Below are positions 26,993 to 37,366 of a stretch of DNA of 64,000 nt, one piece after another. The position numbers and the translations under genes were made by a program. The notes beneath the pieces are model-generated. The model was not told the origin of the DNA, searched no databases, and saw nothing but the letters and a program-made list of their open reading frames with translations. The stretch is from positions 682,001 to 746,000 of the forward strand of contig NZ_JAHTKI010000001.1 of assembly GCF_019145475.1 (NCBI RefSeq), written 5' to 3'. Source of the DNA: Pseudomonas botevensis (GTDB taxonomy: Bacteria; Pseudomonadota; Gammaproteobacteria; Pseudomonadales; Pseudomonadaceae). Positions within the stretch are counted from its first letter, which is position 1. Every line of letters starts with the position of its first letter.

Positions 26993-27038
26993 CTGTCGCG
27001 AGCAAGCGCCCATTGTGGGAGCGGGCTTGCTCGCGAAA
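26993..27038. repeat. REP-like inverted pair
   Basis: CTGTCGCGAGCAAGCGCCC and GTGGGAGCGGGCTTGCTCGCGA are imperfect inverted copies of the REP consensus. They lie between the convergent yqaE-like gene and pqqM. Confidence 0.7.
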
Positions 27039-27072
27039 GAGGCGCCGCGGTTTCGAAGACAGGACTCGGACG

Positions 27073-28881
27073 TCAGTCCACCAACCCCATCACCCGCCGA
27101 TAGAACCGCCATTCCTGCTCCAGCGCATGGGCCTGATTGGCGGCCCGGCGGAAGCCGTGGCGTTCGTCGGGGTAGTAGTGCGCCTCCACCGGAATGCCGT
27201 TGTTCTCCAGGGCGGTGACCATGTCGCGGGTCTGCTGTGGCACGACCACGGCATCCAGTTCGCCCTGAAAGAAAATCACCGGCACGCGGATCTGGCTCGC
27301 GTGCAGCAACGGAGTGCGAGCGGCGTAGCGTTCGGCGTCTTTTTCGGGGTCGCCGATCAGCCAGTCCAGGTAGTCACCCTCGAACTTGTGTGTCGCCCGG
27401 CCCAACGCCACCGGGTCGCTGACGCCGTACAGGCTGGCGCCGGCGCGGAATACCTGATGGAACGCCAGAGCGCAGAGTGTCGTATAGCCTCCTGCGCTGC
27501 CGCCGCGAATGAAGGCGCGGCTACCGTCGATCAGGCCGCGCCCGGCCAGGTAAGTGACCACCGCGCAGGCATCCTCGACATCCACCGCGCCCCAGCTCAG
27601 GTGCAGCGCCTGTCGATAGTCGCGGCCATAACCGCTGCTGCCACGGTAATTGAGGTCAGCGACGGCGAAGCCGCGTTGCGTCCAGTACTGGATACGCGGG
27701 TCGAGCATCGGGTAGCACGCCGATGTCGGGCCTCCGTGGATGAACACCACCAGCGGCGGTTTTGTTTCGCCATTGCCGGCCGGATAAAAGAAGCCGTGGG
27801 CTTCGCCCGCACCGCTGGGATAACGCAGGGTTTGCGGACGGCTGATCCGCTCGGCCGGTAACGGAGCCACGCCGCCCGCCAGTACCTGCAAATGCCGCGA
27901 GCGACGATCGATAGCGATCACCGCCGAAGGGCTGACCGGCGAAGCGGCGATGCAATAGATGAACCGTTGATCCAGCGCCAGATGCCGGAAGCGGCTGTAT
28001 TCACCGGTGAAGTCTTCGCCGTTCAGGGTCAGGCGACCAAAACCGCCTTCGCTCCAGCTCGACAAGTAGCCGTCCGCGACGGGCAACCAGGTGCAGCCGC
28101 CCAGTTGCCACGGCGCCGGGGCGTGATCGGCTTCGGCGCCAGGCAAGGGTTGCAGACCTTGCGCCGACTCGACCCACGGCTGCCAAAACCCGGCGCGATC
28201 GGTCAGGCAACCGAGGCGGCCGTCAGCATCGAATCGCGGTTGCTGGATCGACTCTTCAAGCGCTTCGCCCGCCACGCAACGGGGGGCGGAAAAACCGTCG
28301 GCCGAACGTTCGGCGAGCATCAACCGGGTGGACGTCCACGGCTGGTGCGGGCGGCTCCACTCGATCCACGCCAGATGCTGGCCATCCGGGCTGAGGGTCG
28401 GCGAGGCATAAAAGTCTGCGCCCTCAACCAGCAGATGGCGCCTGCCGTCAGCCAGATCAATTGCCACCAGACGATGCTGGTCATGGTTTTCTTCGACCGC
28501 CAACACTTGCCCTTCGGTGAAGTGCAGATCGCCAAAACGGCAATCACCCGAAGTCAGCGCCTCGGGCTCGCCTTCCAGTGATTGGCGATACAACTGCTGA
28601 TCCGTTTCGTTGACGAAAACCACCCCGTCCGGCGTCAGACAAAACGCGCCACCGCCATATTCGTACACGCGACTGCGTACGCTGAAACCCGGTGGCGTCA
28701 GACATTTCGCCACACCGTCGCGCCAATGCCAGATACGGCACGCGGCATCGGCGGGGCGGTATTCATTCCAGAACAAGCCGTTGGCGCCGAGCTGCAGTTC
28801 GGCGAAATCCACCCCGGCGGCGACGGCGGCGGTGGCGCTGAAAGGCTCAGCCTTTGGCGATGAGGCGCGAGTTTCGTTCAT
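27073..28881 (-). CDS. pqqM: PqqM, S9-family peptidase of the PQQ cluster
   Basis: The 602-residue protein has an N-terminal beta-propeller-like half and a C-terminal alpha/beta-hydrolase domain of prolyl oligopeptidase type. The nucleophile is Ser462 in RGGSAGGYT, with Asp543 and His575 completing the triad at family spacing. In fluorescent pseudomonads a gene of this type follows pqqE and is named pqqM. It may trim the modified PqqA peptide, but this is not proven. It overlaps pqqE by 35 bases. Confidence 0.85.
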   Translation of the reverse strand: MNETRASSPKAEPFSATAAVAAGVDFAELQLGANGLFWNEYRPADAACRIWHWRDGVAKCLTPPGFSVRSRVYEYGGGAFCLTPDGVVFVNETDQQLYRQSLEGEPEALTSGDCRFGDLHFTEGQVLAVEENHDQHRLVAIDLADGRRHLLVEGADFYASPTLSPDGQHLAWIEWSRPHQPWTSTRLMLAERSADGFSAPRCVAGEALEESIQQPRFDADGRLGCLTDRAGFWQPWVESAQGLQPLPGAEADHAPAPWQLGGCTWLPVADGYLSSWSEGGFGRLTLNGEDFTGEYSRFRHLALDQRFIYCIAASPVSPSAVIAIDRRSRHLQVLAGGVAPLPAERISRPQTLRYPSGAGEAHGFFYPAGNGETKPPLVVFIHGGPTSACYPMLDPRIQYWTQRGFAVADLNYRGSSGYGRDYRQALHLSWGAVDVEDACAVVTYLAGRGLIDGSRAFIRGGSAGGYTTLCALAFHQVFRAGASLYGVSDPVALGRATHKFEGDYLDWLIGDPEKDAERYAARTPLLHASQIRVPVIFFQGELDAVVVPQQTRDMVTALENNGIPVEAHYYPDERHGFRRAANQAHALEQEWRFYRRVMGLVD

Positions 28882-30007
28882 TGCGAAAGGCCAGTTGTTC
28901 GATGGTCTGGGTGGCGCTCAAGGCTTCTTCGCGGGCCTTGAGGATGACGCCGTGATGGTCGGACTTGCTGCACACCGGGTCGGCATTGCTGGCGTCGCCC
29001 GTGAGCATGAATGCCTGGCAGCGGCAGCCGCCGAAGTCCTGTTCTTTCTCGTCGCAGGAGCGGCACGGCTCGGGCATCCAGTCATAACCCCGGAAGCGGT
29101 TGAAGCCGAACGAGTCGTACCAGATGTGCTGCATGCTGTGGTCACGGACGTTGGGAAACAGTACCGGCAGCTGTCGGGCACCGTGACAGGGCAGGGCCGT
29201 GCCGTCCGGGGTGACCGTCAGAAACAGGCTGCCCCAGCCGTTCATGCAGGCTTTCGGGCGCTCTTCGTAGTAATCCGGGGTGACGAATATCAGCTTGCAC
29301 GGATGCCCTTCGGCTTCCAGTTTCGCGCGATATTCATTGGTGATCCGCTCGGCGCGCACCAGTTGCTCTTTGGTCGGCAGCAGTCCGACGCGGTTGAGCT
29401 GCGCCCAGCCGTAGAACTGGCAGGTGGCGAGCTCCACGAAGTCCGCTTCGAGGGCGATGCACAGCTCGATGATGCGGTCGATCTTGTCGATGTTGTGCCG
29501 ATGGGTGACGAAGTTCAGCACCATCGGATAGCCATGGGCCTTCACCGCGCGGGCCATTTCGAGTTTTTGCGCGAAGGCTTTTTTCGAGCCGGCGAGCAGG
29601 TTGTTCACTTGCTCGTCGCTCGCCTGGAAACTGATCTGGATGTGATCGAGCCCGGCCTTCTTGAAGTCGCTGATTTTCTGCTCGGTCAGGCCGATGCCGG
29701 AGGTGATCAGGTTGGTATAGAAACCTAACTGACGCGCTTCGAAAATCAGCTCGGCGAGATCCTGGCGCACCAGCGGCTCGCCACCGGAAAAGCCCAGTTG
29801 CGCCGCGCCCATCTCCCGCGCCTCGCGGAACACTTTTTTCCACTGTTCGGTGCTCAGCTCCTTGCCCTGTTCGGCGAAATCCAGCGGATTGGAGCAGTAC
29901 GGGCATTGCAGCGGGCAGCGGTAAGTCAACTCGGCGAGCAGCCACAGCGGCAGGCCGACCTCAGGCTTGGGCGGCAGATCAATCAAGGGTGATCCAGTGC
30001 TCTGCAC
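28847..30007 (-). CDS. pqqE: PqqE, radical-SAM PqqA cross-linking enzyme
   Basis: PqqE joins the Glu and Tyr side chains of PqqA, the first committed step of PQQ synthesis. It has the radical-SAM motif C31-PLQ-C35-PY-C38. A C-terminal SPASM-type cluster region has [28 protein letters not shown]. There is no ATG before the domain. A GTG at 30007 preceded by GGAGG at normal spacing gives 386 residues and lies 29 bases inside pqqD, so I chose it. The longer frame reaching 30112 is pqqD sequence in the wrong frame. Confidence 0.93.
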   Translation of the reverse strand: MQSTGSPLIDLPPKPEVGLPLWLLAELTYRCPLQCPYCSNPLDFAEQGKELSTEQWKKVFREAREMGAAQLGFSGGEPLVRQDLAELIFEARQLGFYTNLITSGIGLTEQKISDFKKAGLDHIQISFQASDEQVNNLLAGSKKAFAQKLEMARAVKAHGYPMVLNFVTHRHNIDKIDRIIELCIALEADFVELATCQFYGWAQLNRVGLLPTKEQLVRAERITNEYRAKLEAEGHPCKLIFVTPDYYEERPKACMNGWGSLFLTVTPDGTALPCHGARQLPVLFPNVRDHSMQHIWYDSFGFNRFRGYDWMPEPCRSCDEKEQDFGGCRCQAFMLTGDASNADPVCSKSDHHGVILKAREEALSATQTIEQLAFRNERNSRLIAKG

Positions 30008-30254
30008 GGGCAACCTCCATGAATTGCTCGATGTCGTCACCGAGTTCGGGCACGCCGGGGAACTGCTGGTCGAGTTCGGCGATGATCGCCGCGACATCCC
30101 GCTGGCCGTCAATCAGGCCGCCAATCAGCGCGGCGCTTTCATTGAGCTTGATCATGCCCTCGGGGTACAGCAGCACATGGCCTTTTTGCGCCGGCTCGTA
30201 CTGGAAACGGTAGCCGGGGCGCCAGTTCGGCGTCTTGCTGCGGTCGAAACTCAT
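29979..30254 (-). CDS. pqqD: PqqD, PqqA-binding chaperone
   Basis: The 91-residue protein presents PqqA to PqqE. It begins [20 protein letters not shown] and carries the family segment [21 protein letters not shown]. The start overlaps the pqqC stop as ATGA, and the pqqE start lies inside its 3' end, so pqqC-D-E are translationally coupled. Confidence 0.95.
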   Translation of the reverse strand: MSFDRSKTPNWRPGYRFQYEPAQKGHVLLYPEGMIKLNESAALIGGLIDGQRDVAAIIAELDQQFPGVPELGDDIEQFMEVARAEHWITLD

Positions 30255-31003
30255 AGGGTGATTCCTTTATGCCAGACCCGTTGTCCGGTGACGCTGTGAT
30301 ACGGCGGGCGGTTCAGTTCGTAGGCCATGCTCATGGCATCGAGCATGCTCCAAAGGATGTCCAGTTTGAACTGGAGAATTTCCAGCATGCGCTCCTGGCC
30401 CTCGCGGGTCTTGTAGTGCTCGAGCGTGATCGCCAGACCATGCTCGACATCGCGCCGCGCCTGACCGAGGCGGGTGCGGAAATACTCGTAGCCGGCCGGG
30501 TCGATCCACGGGTAATGCTGTGGCCAACTGTCGAGGCGCGACTGGTGGATCTGCGGCGCGAACAGCTCGGTCAGCGAGCTGCTGGCGGCTTCCTGCCAAC
30601 TGGCGCGGCGGGCGAAGTTGACGTAGGCGTCGACGGCGAAGCGCACGCCGGGCAGCACCAGCTCCTGGGAGCGTAGTTGATCCGGATCGAGGCCAACCGC
30701 CTGGCCCAGGCGCAGCCACGCTTCGATACCGCCGTCCTCACCGGGGGCGCCGTCGTGGTCGAGCAGACGCTGAATCCACTCGCGACGGATTTCGCGATCC
30801 GGGCAGTTGGCCAGGATGGCCGCATCCTTCAGGGGAATGTTCACCTGATAGTAGAAGCGGTTGGCCACCCAGCCCTGAATCTGTTCGCGGGTGGCCCGGC
30901 CTTCGTACATCGCCACGTGATACGGGTGATGAATGTGGTAGTAGGCGCCTTTGGCGCGCAGGGCCGCTTCGAATTCGGCGGGGGACAGCGGGGTGTCGGT
31001 CAT
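30251..31003 (-). CDS. pqqC: PqqC, pyrroloquinoline-quinone synthase
   Basis: PqqC is the cofactorless oxidase that performs the final ring closure and eight-electron oxidation to PQQ. The 250-residue helical protein has the family motifs [22 protein letters not shown] and [16 protein letters not shown]. The ATG at 31003 gives the usual length of about 250. It is 67 bases downstream of pqqB. Confidence 0.97.
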   Translation of the reverse strand: MTDTPLSPAEFEAALRAKGAYYHIHHPYHVAMYEGRATREQIQGWVANRFYYQVNIPLKDAAILANCPDREIRREWIQRLLDHDGAPGEDGGIEAWLRLGQAVGLDPDQLRSQELVLPGVRFAVDAYVNFARRASWQEAASSSLTELFAPQIHQSRLDSWPQHYPWIDPAGYEYFRTRLGQARRDVEHGLAITLEHYKTREGQERMLEILQFKLDILWSMLDAMSMAYELNRPPYHSVTGQRVWHKGITL

Positions 31004-31070
31004 TGCGGTTCTCCGGGAACAACCGGTTGGATTCTTTGTTGTCTGGTCGGACGCTTTCGCGGACCGGCCG

Positions 31071-31982
31071 CTAGAGCACGATACTCATGCCGTCATAAGC
31101 CACTTCAACATTGCGTCGCGCCAGTTCGGCACGCTCCGGCGAGTCTTCGTCGAGAATCGGGTTGGTGTTGTTGATGTGGATAAGCACCTTGCGCTGCTCG
31201 GGCAACTGCTCAAGCACCTCCAGCATGCCGCCGGGGCCGTTCTGCGCCAGGTGACCCATCTCGCGCCCGGTGCGGGTGCCGACGCCACGGCGCTGCATTT
31301 CATCGTCGTCCCACAGCGTGCCGTCCACCAACAGACAATCGCTGCCCGCCATGATTTCCAGCAACGGGGCGTCGACCTTGCCCAGACCTGGGGCGTAGAA
31401 CAGTTTGCCGCCGGTGTTGAGGTCCTCGACGATCAGGCCGATGTTGTCGCCCGGATGCGGGTCGAAGCGGTGCGGCGAGTAGGGCGGCGCGGCGCTGCGT
31501 AGTGGCAGCGGGGTGAAACGCAGGTTCGGGCAGGCGGCGACGGTAAAGCTCTGGTCGAGTTCGATGCGGTTCCAGTCCAGCCCGCCGTTCCAGTGCTTGA
31601 GCATGGTGAACAGCGGAAAACCGGTGCTCAGGTCTTCGTGAACCATGTCGGTACACCAGACTTGATGCGGGCAGCCTTCGCGCAGGCTGAGCAGGCCTGT
31701 GGTGTGGTCGATCTGGCTGTCCATCAGGATGATCGCGCTGATGCCGGTGTCCCGCAGGGCACGGCCCGGCTGCATCGGGGCGAAGCTCTGGAGCTGGGCG
31801 CGGATGTCCGGCGAAGCGTTGCACAGCACCCAGTTCACGCCGTCATCGGAAATCGCGATGGACGATTGGGTACGGGCCTGGGCATTCAGGCTGCCGTCGC
31901 GAAACCCGGCGCAGTTGACGCAGTTGCAATTCCACTGCGGAAAACCGCCACCGGCGGCCGAACCCAGAATCTGGACGAACAT
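31071..31982 (-). CDS. pqqB: PqqB, metallo-beta-lactamase-fold PQQ biosynthesis protein
   Basis: The 303-residue protein has the metallo-hydrolase-like motif [12 protein letters not shown] and a structural CNCVNC zinc site near residue 20. PqqB is thought to hydroxylate the cross-linked tyrosine or assist product release. The start [21 protein letters not shown] is the family N-terminus. A stem-loop separates it from pqqA. Confidence 0.97.
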   Translation of the reverse strand: MFVQILGSAAGGGFPQWNCNCVNCAGFRDGSLNAQARTQSSIAISDDGVNWVLCNASPDIRAQLQSFAPMQPGRALRDTGISAIILMDSQIDHTTGLLSLREGCPHQVWCTDMVHEDLSTGFPLFTMLKHWNGGLDWNRIELDQSFTVAACPNLRFTPLPLRSAAPPYSPHRFDPHPGDNIGLIVEDLNTGGKLFYAPGLGKVDAPLLEIMAGSDCLLVDGTLWDDDEMQRRGVGTRTGREMGHLAQNGPGGMLEVLEQLPEQRKVLIHINNTNPILDEDSPERAELARRNVEVAYDGMSIVL

Positions 31983-32013
31983 GAAGGCTCCATCATTTCA
32001 ACGCTGAAAATAA

Positions 32014-32037
32014 AACGCCCCGGCGAGCCGAGGCGTT
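32014..32037 (-). terminator. terminator/attenuator between pqqA and pqqB
   Basis: Read on the minus strand, AACGCCTCGG-CTCG-CCGGGGCGTT is followed by TTATTTTC. One G-T wobble is in the stem. It would reduce read-through from pqqA into pqqB, giving far more PqqA substrate peptide than enzyme message. Confidence 0.85.
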
Positions 32038-32063
32038 GCACTGCAAGCTCTGCGAGGCAGAAC

Positions 32064-32138
32064 TCAGCGACTGGCGAAGTACATGGTGACTTCGAAGCCG
32101 ATACGCAGGTCGGTGTAGGCGGGTTTGGTCCAGGACAT
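32064..32138 (-). CDS. pqqA: PqqA, PQQ precursor peptide
   Basis: This 24-residue peptide, [20 protein letters not shown] plus FASR, is the ribosomal precursor of PQQ. Glu16 and Tyr20 form the E-x3-Y pair whose side chains become the cofactor. A strong AAGGAGTCACC precedes the ATG. It lies between pqqF and pqqB and has its own promoter region with a palindrome. Confidence 0.97.
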
Positions 32139-32161
32139 AAGGTGACTCCTTCTAGTGAGTG

Positions 32162-32184
32162 GGACAGCGCTGTCCATAGTTATA
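32162..32184 (-). promoter_or_regulatory. pqqA promoter -10 with adjacent palindromic operator
   Basis: On the minus strand a -10-like TATAAC (about 32179-32184) is followed at once by GGACAGCGCTGTCC (32162-32175), a perfect 14-bp palindrome that would cover the transcription start. No good -35 is seen, which suits activated or repressed control. The regulator is unknown. Confidence 0.45.
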
Positions 32185-32294
32185 GTCCACGGCAGCGCAG
32201 GGATGTTCCAAATAGTTAGGCTGCTATGTTACTCAAAATTTCAACGGCTTGGCCCATGAATCTTTGAGAAAGCTCCTTGCAGCCCCGGTAATGA

Positions 32295-34721
32295 TCACTT
32301 TGTCGCTTGCCAGGGCGCACCCGGCCCGACACTGTTCGCCAAGCACAGCCAGCCACCGTCGGCGCGGATCAGACGTTGAGCCGCCGTCAGCAGCGCCGGA
32401 CGATCCAGTTGACCCAGCGCCGCGGTCAGTCGTGCCAGATAATCCGACGAATGGCCGGCCAGCTTCGACTGCCACAGCCACTCAGCGGCATCCTTGCTGG
32501 ACAGCACGCTGGCGTCCAGTTGCCCGGCGAGCAACTGGCGCTGTTCGATGAGGCTGGCGTCATCGTGTTGTTCGATCAGCGCTGGCAGGGCTTCGAGGAA
32601 ACGCTGAATGTGACCGAGCAATTCCCCGGCGGGGGCCGTTGGCGATTGCACGCCGAACAACAATCCCGTCCGGCCCTGAATCTGGCGCAGGGCGCTGAAC
32701 ACCGCATACCCCAACTGCAATTCGACCCGCAGGCGCTGATAGAACGGTGCCTGGCAAAGGTGCGCCAGCAAACGCCATGCAGCCTCGTCAGCGATTTCGC
32801 GGGTGGCCGTTGGGCAAAACAGCAGCAATGCGTGTTCGCTGGAGTCCGTTTCGACATGACTCCAGCGATGTTCAGCGACCGGTGCAGGCAGGATCGGCAA
32901 TTGATTGTCCGGTGTACCGGGAATACGACTCAGGGCCAGGCCCATGGCCGCTTGAGTCTGCGCGTTGAGGCCCAGGGCCAGGCCGTCCCAACGGGAAGTT
33001 GTCCACAGGTGGCCGATGTCATCGGATGGCGGCAGTGGTTGCAGGCATCGCTCGGGCAAGGCTTTGAGTAGCTGGCGGATCGGCATCAACGGCTGTTCCT
33101 GCTCGGACAGCGCGGAATCGGCATCAATCTGCGTCAGATTTTTCAGCGCATGCTCGAGGACAACGGGCAGCGGATCTTGCAGGCCGATCAGCTTCAGCAA
33201 CCATTGATTGCCGGTTGGCGTGAATGACAACTCAACCCCTGCCTGACGCGCGTCGTCAGTCACATCCCGCAGACTGCGTTGCAGCCTCGCTTGCAGATCG
33301 GCAGTGGCCGTCGCTTCCATTTGCCAGCGCAGGAACATCGCCCCCTCAGCGCTGTTGTCCGGCAAAGCCTGGCTGAACTGCATCGGCGAGCGTTCGCGAC
33401 GGCTGCGCGAACGATCCTGGGCAAAGGTGCGCAACCCTCGGTGGGCGCTGGTTTGTCCGCGAATCAGTCCGGCGTTGGCGAGTGGTTCTGCTGCGCGCAA
33501 AAACGGGTTGGCGGCGGGCAGCTGCCAATGGCTGCTGAAGTTATCCACAGCGCCGATTTTTTGCAGGATCTGCTTGAGGGCGGCCACACCGGATTCGGAT
33601 AAACCGCTGTCGCGCTGTTCGCTGTCCAGTCGCGCCAGTTGCAGCGCGCTGCTGACCTGCTGCTGGCGCTGAAGCAGGGCTGCATATTCCTCACGCAGGG
33701 CAGGCCAATCCTGTTGGGCGGCGAAGAAGCCCAGCCAATCGCGCAGTTGTTCACGGAGGGCGTCCGGTGTCTCGGCGGGCGCCGTGAACGCCAGATGCAG
33801 CAGCGTCTGCCCGGCAAATTGGTACAGCACCGTGGCTTCCAAACGGTCCGCCAAGCCATGTTTGCGCAAATGCGCGAGCAACCCGCCAGGCTTTGCGCTG
33901 TTCAGCCAATGACAGAGAAACGCCAGCGCTTCGGCGGATGACTCAGGCAAGGCCTCGAACGCATGCAACAGGTCAAGCCGTCGCTCGGCGACCTGTTGAT
34001 AACTTGTCGTTTCGCCCTCCATCAATGACGGTGGGGCCGACTGCGCCACTTTATCCCCAGCCGGCAGGACGGCTGCGAACTGCTCCGCCAGCGCCCGCAA
34101 CTGTTCAAGGCTCTGCGGCCCGACCAGGCTCAAGGTCATCTGCCCGGTGCGATAGAACTGTTGATGGAAATCCCTCAGTGCCTGCTGAAAATCCGCTTGC
34201 GAAACGGGCAGGCTGTCGCGGTTGCCGGCATGAAAACCACGCAGCGGATGGATTGCCGACAACCCGTCGGACAACGCGAATTGCTGCTGAGCCACGGCAT
34301 CCTGGGACCAGGCGATGAATTCGGCGTGCAGCACTTCCCGTTCACGCAGTTGATCGTCCGGATTCATACGCGGGTAAGCGAGCATGTCTGACAGACGCTC
34401 AAGCCCCGCACTGAAGGACGTCGGCGGGAGTTCAAAGAAGAAATCGGTCGTGCGCTCACGGGTGCTGGCATTCACTTGCCCGCCGTGGGTCTGCACGTAG
34501 GTCATCAGCCCCTGATCTGCCGGAAAACGCTCGGTGCCGAGAAACAGTAAATGCTCAAGAAAATGCGCCAGCCCCGGCCACGCCAACGGGACATCGTGGC
34601 TACCGGCTGCCACTCGCAACGCAGCGGCGCTGCGCTTCAGGCCGGGCACATGACGCAGTGTCACGCGCAAGCCGTTGGCCAGGGTTTCGGTGTGAGGGCG
34701 GGGGTGAGTCGGCGCAGACAT
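32295..34721 (-). CDS. pqqF: PqqF, M16-family metallopeptidase
   Basis: PqqF is a pitrilysin-type zinc protease proposed to cut PqqA. The 808-residue protein carries the inverted zinc motif HFLEH in GLAHFLEHLLFLGT near residues 51-64 and the distal glutamate region. The ATG at 34721 is preferred over a GTG two codons earlier. The gene precedes pqqA with a 156-base gap, which holds the pqqA promoter. Confidence 0.93.
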   Translation of the reverse strand: MSAPTHPRPHTETLANGLRVTLRHVPGLKRSAAALRVAAGSHDVPLAWPGLAHFLEHLLFLGTERFPADQGLMTYVQTHGGQVNASTRERTTDFFFELPPTSFSAGLERLSDMLAYPRMNPDDQLREREVLHAEFIAWSQDAVAQQQFALSDGLSAIHPLRGFHAGNRDSLPVSQADFQQALRDFHQQFYRTGQMTLSLVGPQSLEQLRALAEQFAAVLPAGDKVAQSAPPSLMEGETTSYQQVAERRLDLLHAFEALPESSAEALAFLCHWLNSAKPGGLLAHLRKHGLADRLEATVLYQFAGQTLLHLAFTAPAETPDALREQLRDWLGFFAAQQDWPALREEYAALLQRQQQVSSALQLARLDSEQRDSGLSESGVAALKQILQKIGAVDNFSSHWQLPAANPFLRAAEPLANAGLIRGQTSAHRGLRTFAQDRSRSRRERSPMQFSQALPDNSAEGAMFLRWQMEATATADLQARLQRSLRDVTDDARQAGVELSFTPTGNQWLLKLIGLQDPLPVVLEHALKNLTQIDADSALSEQEQPLMPIRQLLKALPERCLQPLPPSDDIGHLWTTSRWDGLALGLNAQTQAAMGLALSRIPGTPDNQLPILPAPVAEHRWSHVETDSSEHALLLFCPTATREIADEAAWRLLAHLCQAPFYQRLRVELQLGYAVFSALRQIQGRTGLLFGVQSPTAPAGELLGHIQRFLEALPALIEQHDDASLIEQRQLLAGQLDASVLSSKDAAEWLWQSKLAGHSSDYLARLTAALGQLDRPALLTAAQRLIRADGGWLCLANSVGPGAPWQATK

Positions 34722-34759
34722 GGGCACTTCCAGAACAGAGAAGTGCCCATGCTAGCGGA

Positions 34760-35554
34760 TTAGCGTTTGTTCAGCGCGTCGTAAAGTTCCGGGCGACGGT
34801 CGTGGAGGTAGCGGTTGGCGGCGCGGGAATCGACCATCAACTGGCGATCCAGCTCGCCGACGATCAGGGCTTCATCCAGTCCGGCCTGGGCGATGCGGCT
34901 GCCATCCGGGGCGGCGATGCTGCTTTGCCCGCAGTAATGGATATCGCCCTCGTGACCGCAGTAGTTGGCGTAAGCCACGTAACATTGGTTTTCGAAGGCT
35001 CGGGAGCGGACGGTGACGTCGGCGACGAAATCAAAAGGAATCATGTTCGCCGTCGGTGCCAGAATCAGTTCGGCGCCCGCAAGGGCCAGGCGCCGGGCGT
35101 TTTCCGGGAACTCCAGGTCGTAGCAGATCAGGAAACCGAGCTTCCAGCCGTTGAGCTCGACGATTGGAAAATCGCCTTCGCCTGGGCTGAACATCGAGCG
35201 GTCGAGATCACCAAACAGGTGCGTCTTGCGGTAATTGCACAGGCGTTCGCCCTGGGCGTCGATCAACTGCACCGCGTTGTAGATCTGGCCGTCCGCAGTT
35301 CGCTCAGGGTAACCGTAGAGGATCGCCAGGCCGGCAGCCTTGGCGATCCGGCCGATCTGCTGCGCCCATTCACCGTTGTGGACCTCGGCCAAAGTGCTGA
35401 CCGCCTCTTTGCCGATGTTGTAGCCGCTCAGAAACATTTCCGGCAGCACCAGCAGGTCGGCACCCTTGGCCTCCATCGCCAGTCGATGCAGGCGCTGCAG
35501 GTTGGCGGCGGGTTCCAGAGGCAGCGGTGGACATTGGTAAAGGGCTACACGCAT
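34760..35554 (-). CDS. davA: 5-aminopentanamidase (delta-aminovaleramidase) DavA
   Basis: DavA hydrolyses 5-aminopentanamide to 5-aminovalerate in lysine catabolism. The 264-residue nitrilase-superfamily protein has the catalytic triad Glu39 (LPEMFLSGYN), Lys110 (NYRKTHLF) and Cys144 (LICYDLEFP). Position directly after davB (12-base gap) and before the pqq genes matches the davBA locus of P. putida. This context decides the substrate among the many nitrilase-like amidases. Confidence 0.92.
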   Translation of the reverse strand: MRVALYQCPPLPLEPAANLQRLHRLAMEAKGADLLVLPEMFLSGYNIGKEAVSTLAEVHNGEWAQQIGRIAKAAGLAILYGYPERTADGQIYNAVQLIDAQGERLCNYRKTHLFGDLDRSMFSPGEGDFPIVELNGWKLGFLICYDLEFPENARRLALAGAELILAPTANMIPFDFVADVTVRSRAFENQCYVAYANYCGHEGDIHYCGQSSIAAPDGSRIAQAGLDEALIVGELDRQLMVDSRAANRYLHDRRPELYDALNKR

Positions 35555-35566
35555 CGGGGATTCCTC

Positions 35567-37249
35567 TTACTCGGGCAGGGCGATAGGGCCGATGTCTTTG
35601 AACACATCACCCGGGCCAGGGTTCTCTTTATGTGTGGCTCCGCCGAAATGTTTCATGATCCCCCACACGGCGTTGAGCGAGGTCTGCACCGCGCCTTCGA
35701 CCCACGCCGGCGTCCACGACACGTCGTCGCCGGCGATGAAAATCCCGCGCTGCTCGGCCGGCATGTCGTCCTGCATGAAGTGCGCGTACATCCGCTGGTT
35801 GTAGCGATAGTGGCCGGGCAGGGCGCCCTTGAACGCGCCGAGGAAGTGCGGATCCGCCTCCCACGACACGGTGATCGGATCGCCGATGATCCGCGCAGCG
35901 ATGTCGACCTTCGGGTAGATTTTTTTCAACGCATCCAGTGCCAGTTTCACGCGTTTTTCCACCGGATGTGGAAGCATTTTCAACGCGTCACTCATCCACG
36001 AATACGACAGGCAGATCACGCCGGGCTTGTCGTCACCGTTGTCGAACAGATAGGTGCCACGGGTCAGGCGATCGGTGAGGGTCATGCTCATCAGGTCGCG
36101 GCCGGTTTCCGGGTCTTTGTCTTTCCAGAACGGCCGGTCGACCATCACGAAAGTCTTCGACGACTGCATGTAGCGGGTGCGGTCGAGGGCCATCCACATC
36201 TTTTGCGAAAACAGGGTTTCCTCGCATTCGATCTGGGTGGTCAGCAGCCAGCTCTGGCAAGTGGTCAGCACGGCGGCGTACTCGCGGGTGTCGCCATTGT
36301 TGTCGGTGACCGCGAAACGGCCATCCGGGGCATGGGCGATTTTTTTCACGCCGGAACGCGGGGCGCCGTGGTGCAGCGACTTGAGGCTGGTGCCTTCAGG
36401 CCAGTGTACGCAGCGCTCCGGCACATGACGCCAGATGCCTTGCGGCACCTGTTCCACACCGCCGACCACCAGATGCTGATGATCGTCGCAGTTGGTCATC
36501 ACCACGCGGAAGATTTCCAGCATCGAGTTGGGGAAGTCCGAGTCCCAGCCGCCGGTGCCGAAACCCACCTGACCAAACACTTCGCGGTGATGGAACGACA
36601 GCTTGGCGAAGGCCTTGGAGGTGGCGACGAAGTCGTAAAACGTGCGGTCGTCCCACAGCGGCACGAGGGTGTTCCACAGCTCCTTGAGGCGTGGCACGTC
36701 GCGGTCGCGAATCGCTTGTTGAATGTCGGAGAACTGCGAGCCGGCTTCCAGAGCATCCGCCCAGGCGTCAGCCACTTCCTGGAACAGTGCAGGAAGATCC
36801 GCCAGTTTCTGTGCGTAATGGGTTTTGCCTTCCAGATCGATCACGGTGCTGCCGGAGGCCGGCGTCAGCGGGTTGGGGAAGGGTTTGGTCTGCAGGCCGA
36901 GTTTGTCGACGTAGTGGTAGAACGCGGTGGACGACACCGGGAAGCGCATGCCGCCAAGCTCGGCAACGATGCCGTCGGTGCCGTTGAACGCCTGCGAACG
37001 CAGACGCCCGCCGAGCTTGGAAGCCTCGTAGACCACCGGTTTCAGGCCGAGCTTCATCAGTTCATAAGCAGCCACCAGACCGGCGATGCCAGCGCCGACG
37101 ATCGCCACTTCGGCGCCGTGATTGTGCTCTGGAATGCTGCCGAGACCAGCCGGGTGCTCGATCCAGTCGTCGAAAGCGAAAGGAAAGTCCGGGCCGAAAA
37201 TGGTGATCGGCTTTTTACCGTCTGCAGGATGGCGATTGTTCTTGTTCAT
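35567..37249 (-). CDS. davB: L-lysine 2-monooxygenase DavB
   Basis: DavB is a flavin enzyme that converts L-lysine to 5-aminopentanamide with loss of CO2. The 560-residue protein has the FAD dinucleotide motif VAIVGAGIAGLVAAYE (residues 48-63) with Glu75 as ribose ligand. A C-terminal flavin-contact segment is FIAGDDVSWTPAWVEGA. The length equals that of known lysine monooxygenases (560). It forms an operon with davA, and an Lrp-type regulator gene lies upstream. Confidence 0.93.
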   Translation of the reverse strand: MNKNNRHPADGKKPITIFGPDFPFAFDDWIEHPAGLGSIPEHNHGAEVAIVGAGIAGLVAAYELMKLGLKPVVYEASKLGGRLRSQAFNGTDGIVAELGGMRFPVSSTAFYHYVDKLGLQTKPFPNPLTPASGSTVIDLEGKTHYAQKLADLPALFQEVADAWADALEAGSQFSDIQQAIRDRDVPRLKELWNTLVPLWDDRTFYDFVATSKAFAKLSFHHREVFGQVGFGTGGWDSDFPNSMLEIFRVVMTNCDDHQHLVVGGVEQVPQGIWRHVPERCVHWPEGTSLKSLHHGAPRSGVKKIAHAPDGRFAVTDNNGDTREYAAVLTTCQSWLLTTQIECEETLFSQKMWMALDRTRYMQSSKTFVMVDRPFWKDKDPETGRDLMSMTLTDRLTRGTYLFDNGDDKPGVICLSYSWMSDALKMLPHPVEKRVKLALDALKKIYPKVDIAARIIGDPITVSWEADPHFLGAFKGALPGHYRYNQRMYAHFMQDDMPAEQRGIFIAGDDVSWTPAWVEGAVQTSLNAVWGIMKHFGGATHKENPGPGDVFKDIGPIALPE

Positions 37250-37366
37250 GGCTGACCTTGCTGGCGACCCGACGCGGGATGCGCGTCTGAGTATAGGAAA
37301 AGATGCCAGCCATTCTAGGGAGCGGAGAACACGTTAATAAGACGCAAAGTGTCGTCGTTTTGCCAG

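Noticed and set aside
28847..30112. Longer pqqE starting at 30112
   Set aside because: The extra N-terminus is pqqD read in the wrong frame (Ser/Thr/Pro-rich, no homology). The GTG at 30007 has a good ribosome binding site.
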